A DNA stretch of 64,000 nucleotides from an uncultured Burkholderiales bacterium (lineage in GTDB: Bacteria > Pseudomonadota > Gammaproteobacteria > Burkholderiales > Burkholderiaceae): assembly GCA_946480465.1 (NCBI GenBank), contig CAMLJY010000032.1, positions 3,915 to 67,914 of the forward strand, given 5' to 3'. A program made the translations under genes and the position numbers. Below are positions 24,770-35,875 of this stretch, piece by piece; position 1 is the stretch's first letter, and each line of letters begins with the position of its first letter. The notes under the pieces are model-generated. The model did no database searches. It was not told where the DNA came from and saw only the letters and a program-made list of their open reading frames with translations.

Positions 24770-26433
24770 CACTTGATGACTCCGAAGTACGGGGTGGCGG
24801 TGGCGTAGCCGAGCATGCGCAGCGCGCCGTCCTCGGGCTGGCGTGGATCCCAGCTCGGCTTGGCGGCCAGCTGCTCCAAGTTGCTGCGCAGCGTCGGCGG
24901 CATCGCGCCGCGGAACAGGTGCTCGCTGAGGTAGTCGGCGAACACGCGAGGCGAGGTGGTGAAAGCCTTCACCAGCGGGTCGGTCTGGCAACTGGCGGCG
25001 GTGTAGGCCGTCATGTCGTTCTTGCCGGTGGCGGCATTCCAGCGCGCCCAGTTGAGCTCGCCCATGCGCGCGGTGAACTCGGCCGCGGTCAGCAGCTTCT
25101 GCTCCGGCGCGAGCAGGTTGCTGCCGGGTGCGCGGTCGGTCGGTGCATAGAAGCTGAACACGCTCTCGGGGTTCAGGTGCGGCTGCGAGGCGAGCCAGTA
25201 GCCGGGGGAGTTGGCCGGCACGCCGCGGCAGCCGAGCACGCGGAACACTGCGCTGCGCACCAGCACCGGCTCGCGCAGCTTGCCGTCGTCGTTGCGGGCC
25301 TTGGCCGGATCGTCGCCGGCCCGGGCTTCGGCATCCAGCAGCACCGCCTTGACCACGGCCTTCATGTCGCCGGCGACCCCGCTGCCGTTGTTGCGGAAGA
25401 CCGCCGCGACCCGCCCGAGGTAGGCCGGCGACGGATTGCTCTTGACCAGGTGCTGGATCAATCGCAGCGCGACGAAGGGCGCGATGTTCTGGTGCGACAT
25501 CAGCAGGTCGACCGCATCCTCCAGGTCCTTCGGCGCCGACTGGCCGGCCGGGAACACGCGGCCGAGCACCCGCTTCTCGCCGGAGTCGCGCTCCGGCGCC
25601 CAGGTGGACGGCTGCATCGTCTGCAGGATCCCGTTGAACGGCGCCTGCGGCGTGTCGAGCACGTGCTGCCAGCCGGTGAGCACGCGGGCCATCTGCTCGA
25701 CGTCGGTCTGGGTGTAGGTCTCGACGACGCCGCCGCGGCTGTTGCGCACCGGCGTGCCGTCGGCATTGAGCTTGACCACGCCGAGCGAGAACAGCTGCAT
25801 CAGCTCCCGCGCGAAGTTCTCGTTGGGGGCGCAGAACGGGCACTCGGCGCTCTTCGGCCGGTTCTGGTCGTTGTCCAGGTACTGCGCCATGTACGGGTGC
25901 ACCGACACCGCGTACAGCAGGTCGCCGTAGCGCCCGAAGGACTGGCGCTGCAGCAGGTTGACCCAGTCGATCAGGCCGGCCGGGTGGCCCTTGCGCCCGG
26001 AGACGGTGATGAACTGGCTCAGCGACCAGCTGACGCGGGCGCGCAGCTGGTCGGGCGCGGCCAGGATCAGCTTCTGGTACTCGCGCTGCTGGTACTGGTA
26101 GGGCTCCTGCGGGATCGGGTTGCCGTTGATCTTGGCCGGCGTGACGTCGATCTGCGTCGGCGGCAGGTTGAACTGCTCGTCGATCCACTGGCTGTAGCCC
26201 TTGCTGCGGATCTCGGCCACCAGCGCCGGCGTGGGGCCGAACGTGGCCTGCTCGGCGAAACGGGACGCCGCATAGTGGCTGAGCTTGTAGCCGCTGGTGC
26301 CGCCGCTGACCTGGCCGGACGACGCGTCCGGAGGCGGCGCCGCAGCGGTCCCGTTGCCGCCGCCGCAAGCGGCGAGACACAGCGCCGCCGCTGCGCTGGC
26401 CGCCGCGGCGGCCCATCGCATGACCCTCTGCAT
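24769..26433 (-). CDS. DUF1800 family lipoprotein
   Basis: 554 aa from ATG 26433, chosen because a GAGGGA Shine-Dalgarno lies just upstream and a lipoprotein signal follows (MQRVMRWAAAAASAAAALCL then lipobox LAAC-GGG). The DUF1800 body includes ASRFAEQATFGPT, the FARELMQLFSLG block, and a C-terminal ML-YATATPYFG ending. A CPFC pair near residue 215 may form a disulfide. Family function is unknown; it is nearly always paired with DUF1501, as here, with a 1-base overlap. It is the first gene of the operon ending in the M10 RTX protease. Confidence 0.93.
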   Translation of the reverse strand: MQRVMRWAAAAASAAAALCLAACGGGNGTAAAPPPDASSGQVSGGTSGYKLSHYAASRFAEQATFGPTPALVAEIRSKGYSQWIDEQFNLPPTQIDVTPAKINGNPIPQEPYQYQQREYQKLILAAPDQLRARVSWSLSQFITVSGRKGHPAGLIDWVNLLQRQSFGRYGDLLYAVSVHPYMAQYLDNDQNRPKSAECPFCAPNENFARELMQLFSLGVVKLNADGTPVRNSRGGVVETYTQTDVEQMARVLTGWQHVLDTPQAPFNGILQTMQPSTWAPERDSGEKRVLGRVFPAGQSAPKDLEDAVDLLMSHQNIAPFVALRLIQHLVKSNPSPAYLGRVAAVFRNNGSGVAGDMKAVVKAVLLDAEARAGDDPAKARNDDGKLREPVLVRSAVFRVLGCRGVPANSPGYWLASQPHLNPESVFSFYAPTDRAPGSNLLAPEQKLLTAAEFTARMGELNWARWNAATGKNDMTAYTAASCQTDPLVKAFTTSPRVFADYLSEHLFRGAMPPTLRSNLEQLAAKPSWDPRQPEDGALRMLGYATATPYFGVIK

Positions 26434-26514
26434 GGAGTTCCCTCTCGTTGGTATGACCGGCCGCACGGCACGTTTTGCGGCGAGCATGCCATCACCGCCC
26501 GCCGCCGGTCATCA

Positions 26515-27417
26515 TCAAATCGCTGGTTCCCCCTGCATCAGCGCTCCAGTGGCGTCAATCCCCAAATGGGTCACACCTTGCGCCGCGAGAAAGTCACGCG
26601 CGGTGTCGCCCAACAGCATCGCCAGCGTCGCGACCGCGCCGGCGGCACTGCAGTTCGGCGCGACGACGCTGACCGACTGCCACTGCGCCACGGGCCAGCC
26701 GGTGCGCGCATCCAGCACGTGGCCGTAGCGCCGGCCTTCGTGCTCGATGCAGCGCTCGCAGTCGCCGCTGGTGGCCAGCGCGCCCTGCGCCAGCTCGACC
26801 TCGGCGACCACGCCCTCCGCTCGCCGCGGATCGCGGATGCCGAAGCGCCAGGGCCGCCCGTCGGGCCGGGGGCCGAGCACGCGGATGTCACCGCCCAGCT
26901 CGACGAAGCCGTGGTGGATGCCGGCGGCCACCAGCACGGCAGCGGCCCGGTCGGCGGCGTACTCCTTGCCGATGCCGCCGAAGTCCAGCTCCATGCCGGC
27001 GCGGGGCAGCGCGATGGCCTCGCCGTCCCACTGCACCGCCGGCCAGCCGATCAGCGGGCGCAGCGCGTCGATGGCCTCGGCCGTCGGCAGCCGCCCGCCG
27101 CGAAAGTCCCAGGCCCGGCGCAGCACGCCGGAGGTGATGTCGAAGGCACCGCCGCTGGCGTGGTGCAGCGAAGCCGCGAAGTCGATCAGCGCCGCGGTCT
27201 CGCCATCGACCGCCAGCGGCTCGCCGCTGCCGGCGCGGGCGTTGATGGCCGAGACGATGCTGTCGTCGCGGTAACGCGAGTAGCGCGCCTCGATGCGCCG
27301 CACTTCGGCGATGCCGCGCTCGGCCGCCTCACGCAGCGCCGCTTCGTCGGCACCGGCCAGGCGCAGCGCGCAGGGGCAGGCCATCGCCGTGAATTCGACG
27401 CCGATCGTCACCGCCAT
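26515..27417 (-). CDS. apbE: ApbE-like FAD:protein FMN transferase
   Basis: 300 aa. Members attach FMN to Thr/Ser residues of periplasmic redox proteins, or trim FAD. Family motifs are visible: ARYSRYRDDSIVSAIN at about 45-60, MELDFGGIGKEYAADRA, HGFVELGGDIRVLG, SGDCERC and HVLDARTGWPV, the last carrying the metal-site Asp/Thr. There is no clear signal peptide, so the protein may stay in the cytoplasm unless the start is further upstream. It follows the DUF3570 gene by 19 bp. ApbE is a regular partner of DUF4266/DUF3570 clusters, but no substrate with a flavinylation motif was identified in the window. Confidence 0.9.
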   Translation of the reverse strand: MAVTIGVEFTAMACPCALRLAGADEAALREAAERGIAEVRRIEARYSRYRDDSIVSAINARAGSGEPLAVDGETAALIDFAASLHHASGGAFDITSGVLRRAWDFRGGRLPTAEAIDALRPLIGWPAVQWDGEAIALPRAGMELDFGGIGKEYAADRAAAVLVAAGIHHGFVELGGDIRVLGPRPDGRPWRFGIRDPRRAEGVVAEVELAQGALATSGDCERCIEHEGRRYGHVLDARTGWPVAQWQSVSVVAPNCSAAGAVATLAMLLGDTARDFLAAQGVTHLGIDATGALMQGEPAI

Positions 27418-27436
27418 GCGCCCTGCCCTTCGCCGC

Positions 27437-28567
27437 TCAGAACCGGCGCGCCAGGCCGAACTGCAGGAAGCGCGCGCGCAGCGGCGCCAGGCCCGGCGAT
27501 CCGTGGCCGCCGATGCGCCAGCTGCCGCGTTGCTCGTAGTGCTCGAGCTTGAAGTCGGCGCTCCAGCCTTCGGGCAGCTGCAGCGCCAGCTTCAGCCCGG
27601 CGGTGAGCGCGCCGAAGGCGGCCAGCCGGGCATCGGGCGACAGGTAGCGCGGTGGAACGCTGAGGTAGCCGGGCGGGTACGGCGCGCCGGCGAAGGAGTA
27701 CACCGGGTCGTAGTAGAACCAGGCCGCGCTTTGCGAGTACGCCCGCAGCGACGGCACGAGCTGCACGCGCCGGCCGACGGGCTGCACCCATTCGGCGGAC
27801 AGCGTGTGCGAGCGGATGCCGAAGGAGTCGCGGTAATGCCGGTAGCTGGCGCGCAGCGTCGCGCGGCGGGCTTCGGCATGGTGGTTCCAGCGCAGCAGCA
27901 GGCTGCGCTGCCGGCGCGCCTCGGGGCGCTGGTCCAGGCGCTTGTAGGGGTCGCTGTAATGGCCGCGGCCGTCGGCCAGCGTCAACGTGGCCTGCACCAG
28001 GTCGACGGCCGTCCATGCCTGGGTGACGCCGGCGCTCAGCTCGGTGGTGCGGCGGCGGGCCGCGAGGTCGGCGTCGTCGCTGGACGAGATGCGGTCCCGC
28101 GTGAAGCCGACACCCGCATGCCAGCTGCGGTTGTTGTCCTCGCTGGACCAGCTGCCTTCGGCCGAGACGGCGCGCGATTCGAAGTCGTGCTCGCTGGAGC
28201 CCGCGGCGCCCAGGCTCCAGCTGCTGCGATCGTCATAACGGGTTATCTTCACGTCCGCCGCGTGGCGCCGGTCCTGCATGCGCGAGGCGCCGGAAACGGC
28301 CGAGTGGTAGCGCGGCGATGCCCCGGACACGCTGTCCAGCGTGGCGCCGGCGGCGAAGGACCAGCGCTCGCCCAGCGGCGCGGCGACGCGCAGCGATGGC
28401 GATTCGGCCCGCACCCGCTTCAGGCCCGGCTGCCAGTCCTGGTAGCCGAGGTAGCGCAGGGCCACCTCGCCTTCGGCCGGCGCTTCGGCCGCGGTGCTCG
28501 CACCGGGCAGCGCCAGCGCCGCGCAGACCACCGGGCCCCAGCGGCGCGGGCCCTCAGTTGCAGCCAC
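27437..28567 (-). CDS. DUF3570 outer-membrane beta-barrel protein
   Basis: About 376 aa from a GTG at 28567 that overlaps the DUF4266 gene by 14 bp; the frame itself is open further upstream inside that gene. A signal-like stretch (WGPVVCAALALPGASTAAEA) is followed by a barrel of alternating hydrophobic residues (VALRYLGYQDWQPG, SYRHYRDSFGIRSH) ending in Phe (FGLARRF), as for outer-membrane insertion. The family belongs to a recurring set with DUF4266, a thioredoxin-like protein and ApbE. Its role is unknown; transport or assembly of a redox factor is only a guess. Confidence 0.85.
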   Translation of the reverse strand: MAATEGPRRWGPVVCAALALPGASTAAEAPAEGEVALRYLGYQDWQPGLKRVRAESPSLRVAAPLGERWSFAAGATLDSVSGASPRYHSAVSGASRMQDRRHAADVKITRYDDRSSWSLGAAGSSEHDFESRAVSAEGSWSSEDNNRSWHAGVGFTRDRISSSDDADLAARRRTTELSAGVTQAWTAVDLVQATLTLADGRGHYSDPYKRLDQRPEARRQRSLLLRWNHHAEARRATLRASYRHYRDSFGIRSHTLSAEWVQPVGRRVQLVPSLRAYSQSAAWFYYDPVYSFAGAPYPPGYLSVPPRYLSPDARLAAFGALTAGLKLALQLPEGWSADFKLEHYEQRGSWRIGGHGSPGLAPLRARFLQFGLARRF

Positions 28568-28775
28568 AGCCGCCCCCGCCGACGCCGTGGCCGCCGGCGC
28601 TGTTCTCCTTGCTGCCGTAGATGTGCTGGGCATAGCGCTGCTCGAGCGCATCGCCGTCCATCGCCATCTCGGGCCGCGCCAGGTGGCCCTTCTGCCAGGG
28701 CTGGGGCGGCACGGGCGCGCAGCCGGCGAGCAGCACGGCGCCCAGCGTGATCGCCAGCAGCGCGCGCACCATCAC
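28554..28775 (-). CDS. DUF4266 small lipoprotein
   Basis: 73 aa. A lipoprotein signal MMVRALLAITLGAVLLAGC gives a lipobox LLAGC. A short conserved body (PWQKGHLARPEMAMDGDALEQRYAQHIYGSKE) ends in a Gly-rich tail with CGC (GGHGVGGGGCGCN). The double Cys tail is typical of the family and could bind a metal or be modified. It overlaps the TlpA-like gene upstream by 4 bp (28772-28775) and the DUF3570 start downstream. Confidence 0.9.
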   Translation of the reverse strand: MMVRALLAITLGAVLLAGCAPVPPQPWQKGHLARPEMAMDGDALEQRYAQHIYGSKENSAGGHGVGGGGCGCN

Positions 28776-29308
28776 CCCAGCGCCGCGGCGACGCGCCGCT
28801 CCAGCCCCGCGCGGTCATCCGCCCGGAAGCCGCGGTGGGCCAGCAGCACGCGGCGGTCCGGCGCGATCAGGAAGGAGCTGGGCATGGCCTTCAGGCCGAA
28901 GGCCTTGGCGCTCTCGCCCGCCGGATCGAAGGCGAGCGCGAAGTGCGCCGGCACCCGCGCGAGGAAGTCCTGCGCATCCTGCGGCCGCGCATCCAGGTTG
29001 ACGGCGACGATGCGCAGGCCCGCGGCCTGGTGGCGCTGCTGCAGCTCGTTCATCCACGGGAAGGACAGCCTGCAGGGGCCGCACCACGAGGCCCAGAAGT
29101 CCAGGTACAGCACGCGCCACGGTGGCGACGCGGGCTGCGAGGCGGGGGCATCCGGCAGCACCGGTTCACCGGTGCTGGTGCGCAAAGTGAGCGGCGGCGC
29201 CGCCTCGCCCTGCTGCGCCGGTGCGGCGCAGGTCACGCCGGAAGCCGCCGTGGCCAGGGCGGCCCGGAGCCAGGCGCGGCGATCAAGAGGGATGGCGGGC
29301 TCAGGCAT
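28772..29308 (-). CDS. TlpA-like periplasmic thioredoxin
   Basis: 178 aa from ATG 29308, overlapping the upstream gene stop at 29301-29303. A possible twin-arginine-type signal (DRRAWLRAALATAASGVTCAAPA) precedes a thioredoxin fold with the WCGPC active site (LYLDFWASWCGPCRLSF) and the cis-Pro region AMPSSFLIAPD. The predicted role is a thiol reductant or oxidant in the periplasm serving the cytochrome-like or DUF4266 neighbours. The longer 357-residue frame running upstream is not used because it crosses the neighbour. Confidence 0.9.
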   Translation of the reverse strand: MPEPAIPLDRRAWLRAALATAASGVTCAAPAQQGEAAPPLTLRTSTGEPVLPDAPASQPASPPWRVLYLDFWASWCGPCRLSFPWMNELQQRHQAAGLRIVAVNLDARPQDAQDFLARVPAHFALAFDPAGESAKAFGLKAMPSSFLIAPDRRVLLAHRGFRADDRAGLERRVAAALG

Positions 29309-31358
29309 GCGGCGATTCTGATCGAGCGCGGCGCCGGCCGGGTGCGAAGCGCAGCACGGCCAGCGCCAGCACCAGCAGCGCCAGGGCGCCCGGCCGCAGC
29401 GCGCCGCCGCCGCCCTGGTTGCTGCGCGCCGCGGCGGATTCGGCCACCGACAGCGGCACCCGGCGCGGCTGGTCCTCGCCCGCCACGGCCACCTGCAGCT
29501 CGGCGCCGAAGCGCACGTCCAGCCCCGCGGTCCACAGCACGTCGACCGCGCAGCCGCGGCCGGGCAGCAGGTCCAGGCCGTCGGCCGGGCAGCCGTCGCG
29601 CGCCGGCCGATCCAGCGTGAAGCCGCCGCCTTGCAGCGCGACGGCGCGCACAGGCAGCAGGCCGGCGCCGACGTTCTCGATCCACACCCGCTGGCGGCCG
29701 CCCGCCACACCCGGCGCCGCCGGGAAGACGATGGCCTGCGGCCACAGCGCCAGCCGGCCCGCGGCGGGCATCCAGCGCTCGCCGGGCGCCGGGGCGGTGG
29801 ACGGCGCTGCCGGCAGCGCGGACTCGATGCCGAGCAAGGCGGCAAGGTCCCCGGCTTCGAGGCGCAGGTGGCCGCGCGGCGGCGGCCCGGCCGGCGGGGC
29901 CAGGCCCATCAGCTCGAACGTGCAGCTGGCCGAGGGCGCCAGTGCCTCGCCCGGCCGGCAGCTGCCGCCCACCACCTGCACCGGCGGCGCACCGATGACG
30001 TGCGGCGCGGCCAGGGCCAGCGGCACGGCGCCCCGGTTCGCCAGCTGGAGCTCGCGCCGCTCTCCCGCCGCCAGCGCCAGCGCACCGGCATCGACCTGGA
30101 GCGGCGTGTCCGCGTCGCCTGGCGCATCGGGCAGGGGCTGCAGCGACAGCACCACGCGCTCCGGCTCGGCGCTGCCGTCGTGCGTGATGCGCAGTTCGCC
30201 CGCCGCCGGGCCCTCGGCGTGCTGCACGCCCAGGTCGCAACCCGCGCCGGCGGGCAGCACCGCGCCCGTGGCGCAGCCGCCCGGCAGCAAGTTGAAGCCG
30301 GCATGGGAGACCGAGAGGCCGCCCAGCCGCACCGGCAGCGGGCCGCCGTTGTGCAGGCGCAGCGTGGCGCGGTCGCCCGTGGCGGCAAAGCGCAGCACCT
30401 GCCGCGACCCCTGCAGCGCGGGCGCCGGGGCCGGCAGCGCCCGGCCCTGCAGCGCCACCTCGGACACGCCGCCGGCACCGTCATGCCGCAGCCGCAGCAG
30501 CGCGGCGTGCGCATCCGCCGTGCGCGGCACGAAGCGCAGCGACAGCACGCAGAACCGGCCCGTCGTGAGCACGCGGCCGGCGTGGCAGTCGCCACCATCG
30601 ATCACGAAGGCCGGCGAGGTGAGGTCGATGACGCCCAAGCTGAGCGGCTGCGGCGACAGGTTGCTCAGGCGCAGCTGCCGTGCCGGGCTCTCGGTGCCCG
30701 CTGCCGCCACGCCGAAGTCCAGCGCCGCGGTGCTGAGCGAGACCACCGCCGGCGGCCGCGACCTGCCGGCGCCGGCCAGCACCACGGCGGCCGGCGTCGG
30801 CAGGCCGTCATGGGCGATCAGCAGCCGCCCGCCGCGCGGGCCGCCGTCGGACGGCGCGAAGACCAGCTCGACCACGCATTCGCCGAAGCGCGGCAGCTGC
30901 GCCGGGCACGGGGGCGAGACGCGTTCGAAGTCGCCCTCGACCTGCAGCGACAGCCGGTCGATGGCGAGCTTGGTGCTGGCGCTGATGACCACCCGCTGCG
31001 GCAGGCTGCGCTGGCCGACCACGGTCTCGCCGAAGTCCAGCCGCACCGGCGCGTTGCCGAGGTAAGCGGCGATGTCAGCCAGTTCGGCATCGCCGTAGTA
31101 GCGGCTGAAGACGCCCATGCCGCCGGTGTTCAGGGACACCGCGCGCTGGATCAGCGACACGGCATTGCGGCCCGACCAGATGTTGCCGAAGTTGTTGGCG
31201 ACGGGCTGCTCGCTGTGGCAGTCGGCGCAGGCCAGCTCGCCCGCGACCGGCGGGGTCATGAAGAGGCGCTGGCCACGCGCCGGATCGGTCGCCTGCGCTG
31301 CCTGGACGATGCCCACGGCCACGGCGGCCAGCACGGCGGCGCGCAGACCTTGGCGCAT
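29301..31358 (-). CDS. Cytochrome c-like protein with anchor-D-type repeats and a GlyGly-CTERM-like tail
   Basis: 685 aa with signal peptide (LRAAVLAAVAVGIVQAAQA). One heme motif CADCH at about residues 44-48 lies in a short cytochrome c-like domain (to about 105), followed by four or five immunoglobulin-like repeats of the choice-of-anchor-D type (LDFGVAAAGTESPARQLRLSNLS is typical). The C-terminus is a Gly run, a hydrophobic helix (ALALLVLALAVLRFA) and an Arg cluster (GRRRAR), the three-part build of GlyGly-CTERM/rhombosortase sorting tails. It starts 6 bp after the UDP-sugar dehydratase stop, so it may be co-transcribed with the polysaccharide genes. Electron transfer at the cell surface is inference. 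Confidence 0.8.
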   Translation of the reverse strand: MRQGLRAAVLAAVAVGIVQAAQATDPARGQRLFMTPPVAGELACADCHSEQPVANNFGNIWSGRNAVSLIQRAVSLNTGGMGVFSRYYGDAELADIAAYLGNAPVRLDFGETVVGQRSLPQRVVISASTKLAIDRLSLQVEGDFERVSPPCPAQLPRFGECVVELVFAPSDGGPRGGRLLIAHDGLPTPAAVVLAGAGRSRPPAVVSLSTAALDFGVAAAGTESPARQLRLSNLSPQPLSLGVIDLTSPAFVIDGGDCHAGRVLTTGRFCVLSLRFVPRTADAHAALLRLRHDGAGGVSEVALQGRALPAPAPALQGSRQVLRFAATGDRATLRLHNGGPLPVRLGGLSVSHAGFNLLPGGCATGAVLPAGAGCDLGVQHAEGPAAGELRITHDGSAEPERVVLSLQPLPDAPGDADTPLQVDAGALALAAGERRELQLANRGAVPLALAAPHVIGAPPVQVVGGSCRPGEALAPSASCTFELMGLAPPAGPPPRGHLRLEAGDLAALLGIESALPAAPSTAPAPGERWMPAAGRLALWPQAIVFPAAPGVAGGRQRVWIENVGAGLLPVRAVALQGGGFTLDRPARDGCPADGLDLLPGRGCAVDVLWTAGLDVRFGAELQVAVAGEDQPRRVPLSVAESAAARSNQGGGGALRPGALALLVLALAVLRFAPGRRRARSESPHA

Positions 31359-31364
31359 GGCCGG

Positions 31365-33275
<1,911 letters not shown>

Positions 33276-33293
33276 TCGCGGGACGGTGGAGGC

Positions 33294-33890
33294 TCAGCGC
33301 GCGATCAGCATCCGCAGCGTGCGCAGGATCACGCCGAGATCCGACCACAGCGTGGCGCGCGCAGCATACGCGGCCTGCAGCGCGAGCTTGCGCGGCAGGA
33401 TGCGCTCGACGTACTCGCGCTCGGGATCGGCCGCCGCGGCCAGCAGCGCGGCTTCGTCCAGGTGATCGAGCGAGGCGGGGTCGGTGATGCCGGGCCGCAC
33501 CGCCAGCACCTGCTCGCGCAAGGCGGACGGGTAATGAGCGACGTAGCGCGGCACCTCGGGCCGCGGGCCGACCAGGCTCATGTCGCCTTTCACCACGTCG
33601 ATCAGCTGCGCCAGCTCGTCCAGCCGGTGGTCGCGCAGGCGGTGGCCGACGCGGGTGATGCGGGCGTCGCGGCCGACGGTCACCTCCGGGCCCCGCGCGG
33701 GAGCGTCCGCCACCATGCTGCGGAACTTGTGGATGCGGAAGAGCCGGCCGTGGCGCCCCACCCGCTCCTGGCGGAAGAAGACCGGGCCCGGCGAGTCGAG
33801 CTTGATGGCCAGCGCCAGCAGGGCGAACAGCGGCAGCAGCAGCAGCAACGCGGTGCCGGCCACCAGCAGGTCGAACAGGCGCTTGGCCAC
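33294..33890 (-). CDS. Initiating phosphoglycosyl transferase (bacterial sugar transferase, PglC/WcaJ type)
   Basis: 198 aa, the short monotopic form. It has the N-terminal membrane helix (LFDLLVAGTALLLLLPLFALLALAI), then PGPVFFRQERVGRHGRLFRIHKFRSM and DELAQLIDVVKGDMSLVGPRPEVP. The Asp-Glu pair of the catalytic dyad lies in the DELAQL region. It moves a sugar phosphate from a UDP-sugar to undecaprenyl phosphate, starting polysaccharide or O-antigen repeat assembly. It follows the aminotransferase gene by 19 bp in the same operon. Confidence 0.94.
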   Translation of the reverse strand: MAKRLFDLLVAGTALLLLLPLFALLALAIKLDSPGPVFFRQERVGRHGRLFRIHKFRSMVADAPARGPEVTVGRDARITRVGHRLRDHRLDELAQLIDVVKGDMSLVGPRPEVPRYVAHYPSALREQVLAVRPGITDPASLDHLDEAALLAAAADPEREYVERILPRKLALQAAYAARATLWSDLGVILRTLRMLIAR

Positions 33891-33909
33891 GAGCGGGTCG
33901 GAGCGGCCC

Positions 33910-35103
33910 TTACGCGCCGAGCGCCGAGCGCACCGCGGCCACCACGCGCTCGGCGTCGGCGTCGCTCATGCCCGAGTAGATCGGCAGGCTCAGCATGCGC
34001 TCGTAGGCGCGCTGGCTGTGCGGGAAGTCCGCGGCCTTCAGGTGATAGCGGTCACGCCAGTAGGGCTGCAGGTGCAGCGGGATGTAGTGCACGCTGCAGC
34101 CGATGCCCTGCGCGAACAGGCGCTCGATGAAGCGGTCGCGCGCCGGTGCCTCGGCCGTGGCCTCGATCGCCGCGACTGCCTCGTCCGCCAGGCGGATGGG
34201 GTACAGGTGCCAGGCATGGCGCTCGCCCGCGGGTGCGGCCGGCGGCACGATGATCGGCAGGTCCGCGAAGGCGGCGTGGTAGCGCGCGGCGATCTCGGTG
34301 CGGCGCTGCTGGAAGCGCTCGGCCTTCTTCAGCTGCTGCAGCCCCAGCGCGGCAGCGATGTCGGTCAGGTTGTACTTGAAGCCGGGCGCGACGATCTCGT
34401 AGTACCAGCTCGGCACCTTGGCGGTGAAGCGGTCGAAGGCGTCGCGGCTCATGCCGTGCAGGCGCATCACCCTGGCGCGCCTGGCCAGCGCCTCGTCGCG
34501 GGTGACCAGCATGCCGCCCTCGCCCGTCGTGATGGTCTTGTTGGCATAGAAGCTGAAGACCGCGGCATCGCTGTCCAGCGTGCCGACCAGGCGGCCGGCG
34601 CTGGTGCTGGGCAGCGCATGGGCGGCGTCCTCGACCAGCTTCAGGCCGTGGTGCTTCGCGATCGCCAGCAGCGCCGGCATGTCGGCCGCCAGGCCCCCGT
34701 AATGCACGGGGATGATGGCCCTGGTGCGCGGCGTGATCGCCGCCTCCACCAGCGCGGGATCGATGTTCAGCGTCGCGGGGTCGATGTCGACCAGGCGCAC
34801 GTCGGCGCCCAGGTAGCGCACCACCTCGGCGGTGGCGGTGAAGGTGTGGGTGGTGGTGATGACCTCGTCGCCCGGGCCGATGCCGATGGCTTCGAGCGCC
34901 AGGTGCAGGCCGGCGGTGGCCGAATTCACCGCGATGCAGTGCAGTCTGCCGTCGCCCAGGAACGCGGCGAAGTCGTCCTCGAAGCGCTTGGCCTTGGGAC
35001 CGGTGGTGACCCAGCCGGACTTCAGCGTGTCGACGACCTCGGCGATCTCCTCGTCGCCGATCTCGGGCGCGGCAAACGGCAGGAAGGACAGCGATGAACT
35101 CAT
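33910..35103 (-). CDS. DegT/DnrJ/EryC1 family sugar aminotransferase (likely UDP-4-keto sugar)
   Basis: 397 aa PLP enzyme with Asp159 (VEDAAHALP) stacking site and PLP Lys189 ([15 protein letters not shown]). The opening [24 protein letters not shown] is typical for enzymes making 4-amino-4,6-dideoxy sugars from the product of CapD/PglF dehydratases such as the one at 31365. It starts 43 bp after the methyltransferase gene. A second family member (40025-41146) has a different active-site context and likely acts at C3. Confidence 0.93.
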   Translation of the reverse strand: MSSSLSFLPFAAPEIGDEEIAEVVDTLKSGWVTTGPKAKRFEDDFAAFLGDGRLHCIAVNSATAGLHLALEAIGIGPGDEVITTTHTFTATAEVVRYLGADVRLVDIDPATLNIDPALVEAAITPRTRAIIPVHYGGLAADMPALLAIAKHHGLKLVEDAAHALPSTSAGRLVGTLDSDAAVFSFYANKTITTGEGGMLVTRDEALARRARVMRLHGMSRDAFDRFTAKVPSWYYEIVAPGFKYNLTDIAAALGLQQLKKAERFQQRRTEIAARYHAAFADLPIIVPPAAPAGERHAWHLYPIRLADEAVAAIEATAEAPARDRFIERLFAQGIGCSVHYIPLHLQPYWRDRYHLKAADFPHSQRAYERMLSLPIYSGMSDADAERVVAAVRSALGA

Positions 35104-35146
35104 GTCAGTGCCGCGGGGGTGGAGAGCGATGCGAGCGTGGGGGCGT

Positions 35147-35875
35147 TCATACGGGTTTCTCGATCCAGGCCAGCAGGTGCGTGCGCAGTGGCGGCAAGGC
35201 GTTGAACAGGGGATACAGCGACGGGTGCACGCGGCAGACGCCGCGCGCCAGCGGCGGCGCCAGCGTGAGCCGGCGGTGCCACAGGTTGCCGCGCGGGAAC
35301 AGTGCCTTCACGCGCTTCAATGGCACGCCGCGCACGTCCGGGTTGCTCGGATTGTCGACGGTGAAGTCGTACCAGAGGATGCCGCCGCCCGGCGCCACCC
35401 AGGACCACATGCGCTCGGCCAGGCGCTGCCGGAACCCGTCGTCGAGCAGCGAGGAGAACACGGTGGACTGCAGCACCACGTCCGGCCGCGCGCCGTTCAG
35501 GTCCACCTCCGCCGCATCGCCCTGCCACAGCGTGACCGCGGCCGGCAGCAGCTTGCGCGCGAGGGCGAAGCGCTCGGGCAGCAGCTCGATGCCGGCCAGG
35601 TGCTCGGGCCGGAAGCCGAAACGCAGCAGCTCCAGCAGGTTGCCGCCGGCGCCGCAGCCCACTTCGACCACGCTGCGGCGCGACAGGTCGTGCCAGCCCA
35701 GGCGCGCGAACAGCTGCAGCATCGCGCGCTGGCGCTCGTGCACGGTCTGCCACACGTCGGGCTGCAGCAGGCTGTAGCGGTCGAGCGGCGCGCGGCGGGC
35801 ATAACGTTCAGCGACCGCGTGTGGCTCGTGCGCCTCGTGCGCCTCGTGCGCCTCGTGGGAGTCGTGCATCGTCAT
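35147..35875 (-). CDS. SAM-dependent class I methyltransferase
   Basis: 242 aa. The SAM-binding motif I is [19 protein letters not shown], with later motifs [11 protein letters not shown] and [12 protein letters not shown] and [16 protein letters not shown]. The start is supported by an ATGA overlap with the preceding glycosyltransferase. The first 20 residues contain a His-Glu-Ala tandem repeat encoded by a 9-bp DNA repeat. Its place among polysaccharide genes suggests O-methylation of a glycan or capping of its chain end; the substrate cannot be told from sequence. Confidence 0.88.
   Translation of the reverse strand: MTMHDSHEAHEAHEAHEPHAVAERYARRAPLDRYSLLQPDVWQTVHERQRAMLQLFARLGWHDLSRRSVVEVGCGAGGNLLELLRFGFRPEHLAGIELLPERFALARKLLPAAVTLWQGDAAEVDLNGARPDVVLQSTVFSSLLDDGFRQRLAERMWSWVAPGGGILWYDFTVDNPSNPDVRGVPLKRVKALFPRGNLWHRRLTLAPPLARGVCRVHPSLYPLFNALPPLRTHLLAWIEKPV
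35831..35857. repeat. 9-bp tandem repeat (three perfect copies) in the methyltransferase N-terminus
   Basis: Three consecutive perfect copies of cgcctcgtg, with imperfect copies on each side. It is in frame and encodes a His-Glu-Ala repeat on the minus strand. Copy-number change by slippage would add or remove three residues without shifting the frame. Confidence 0.85.
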
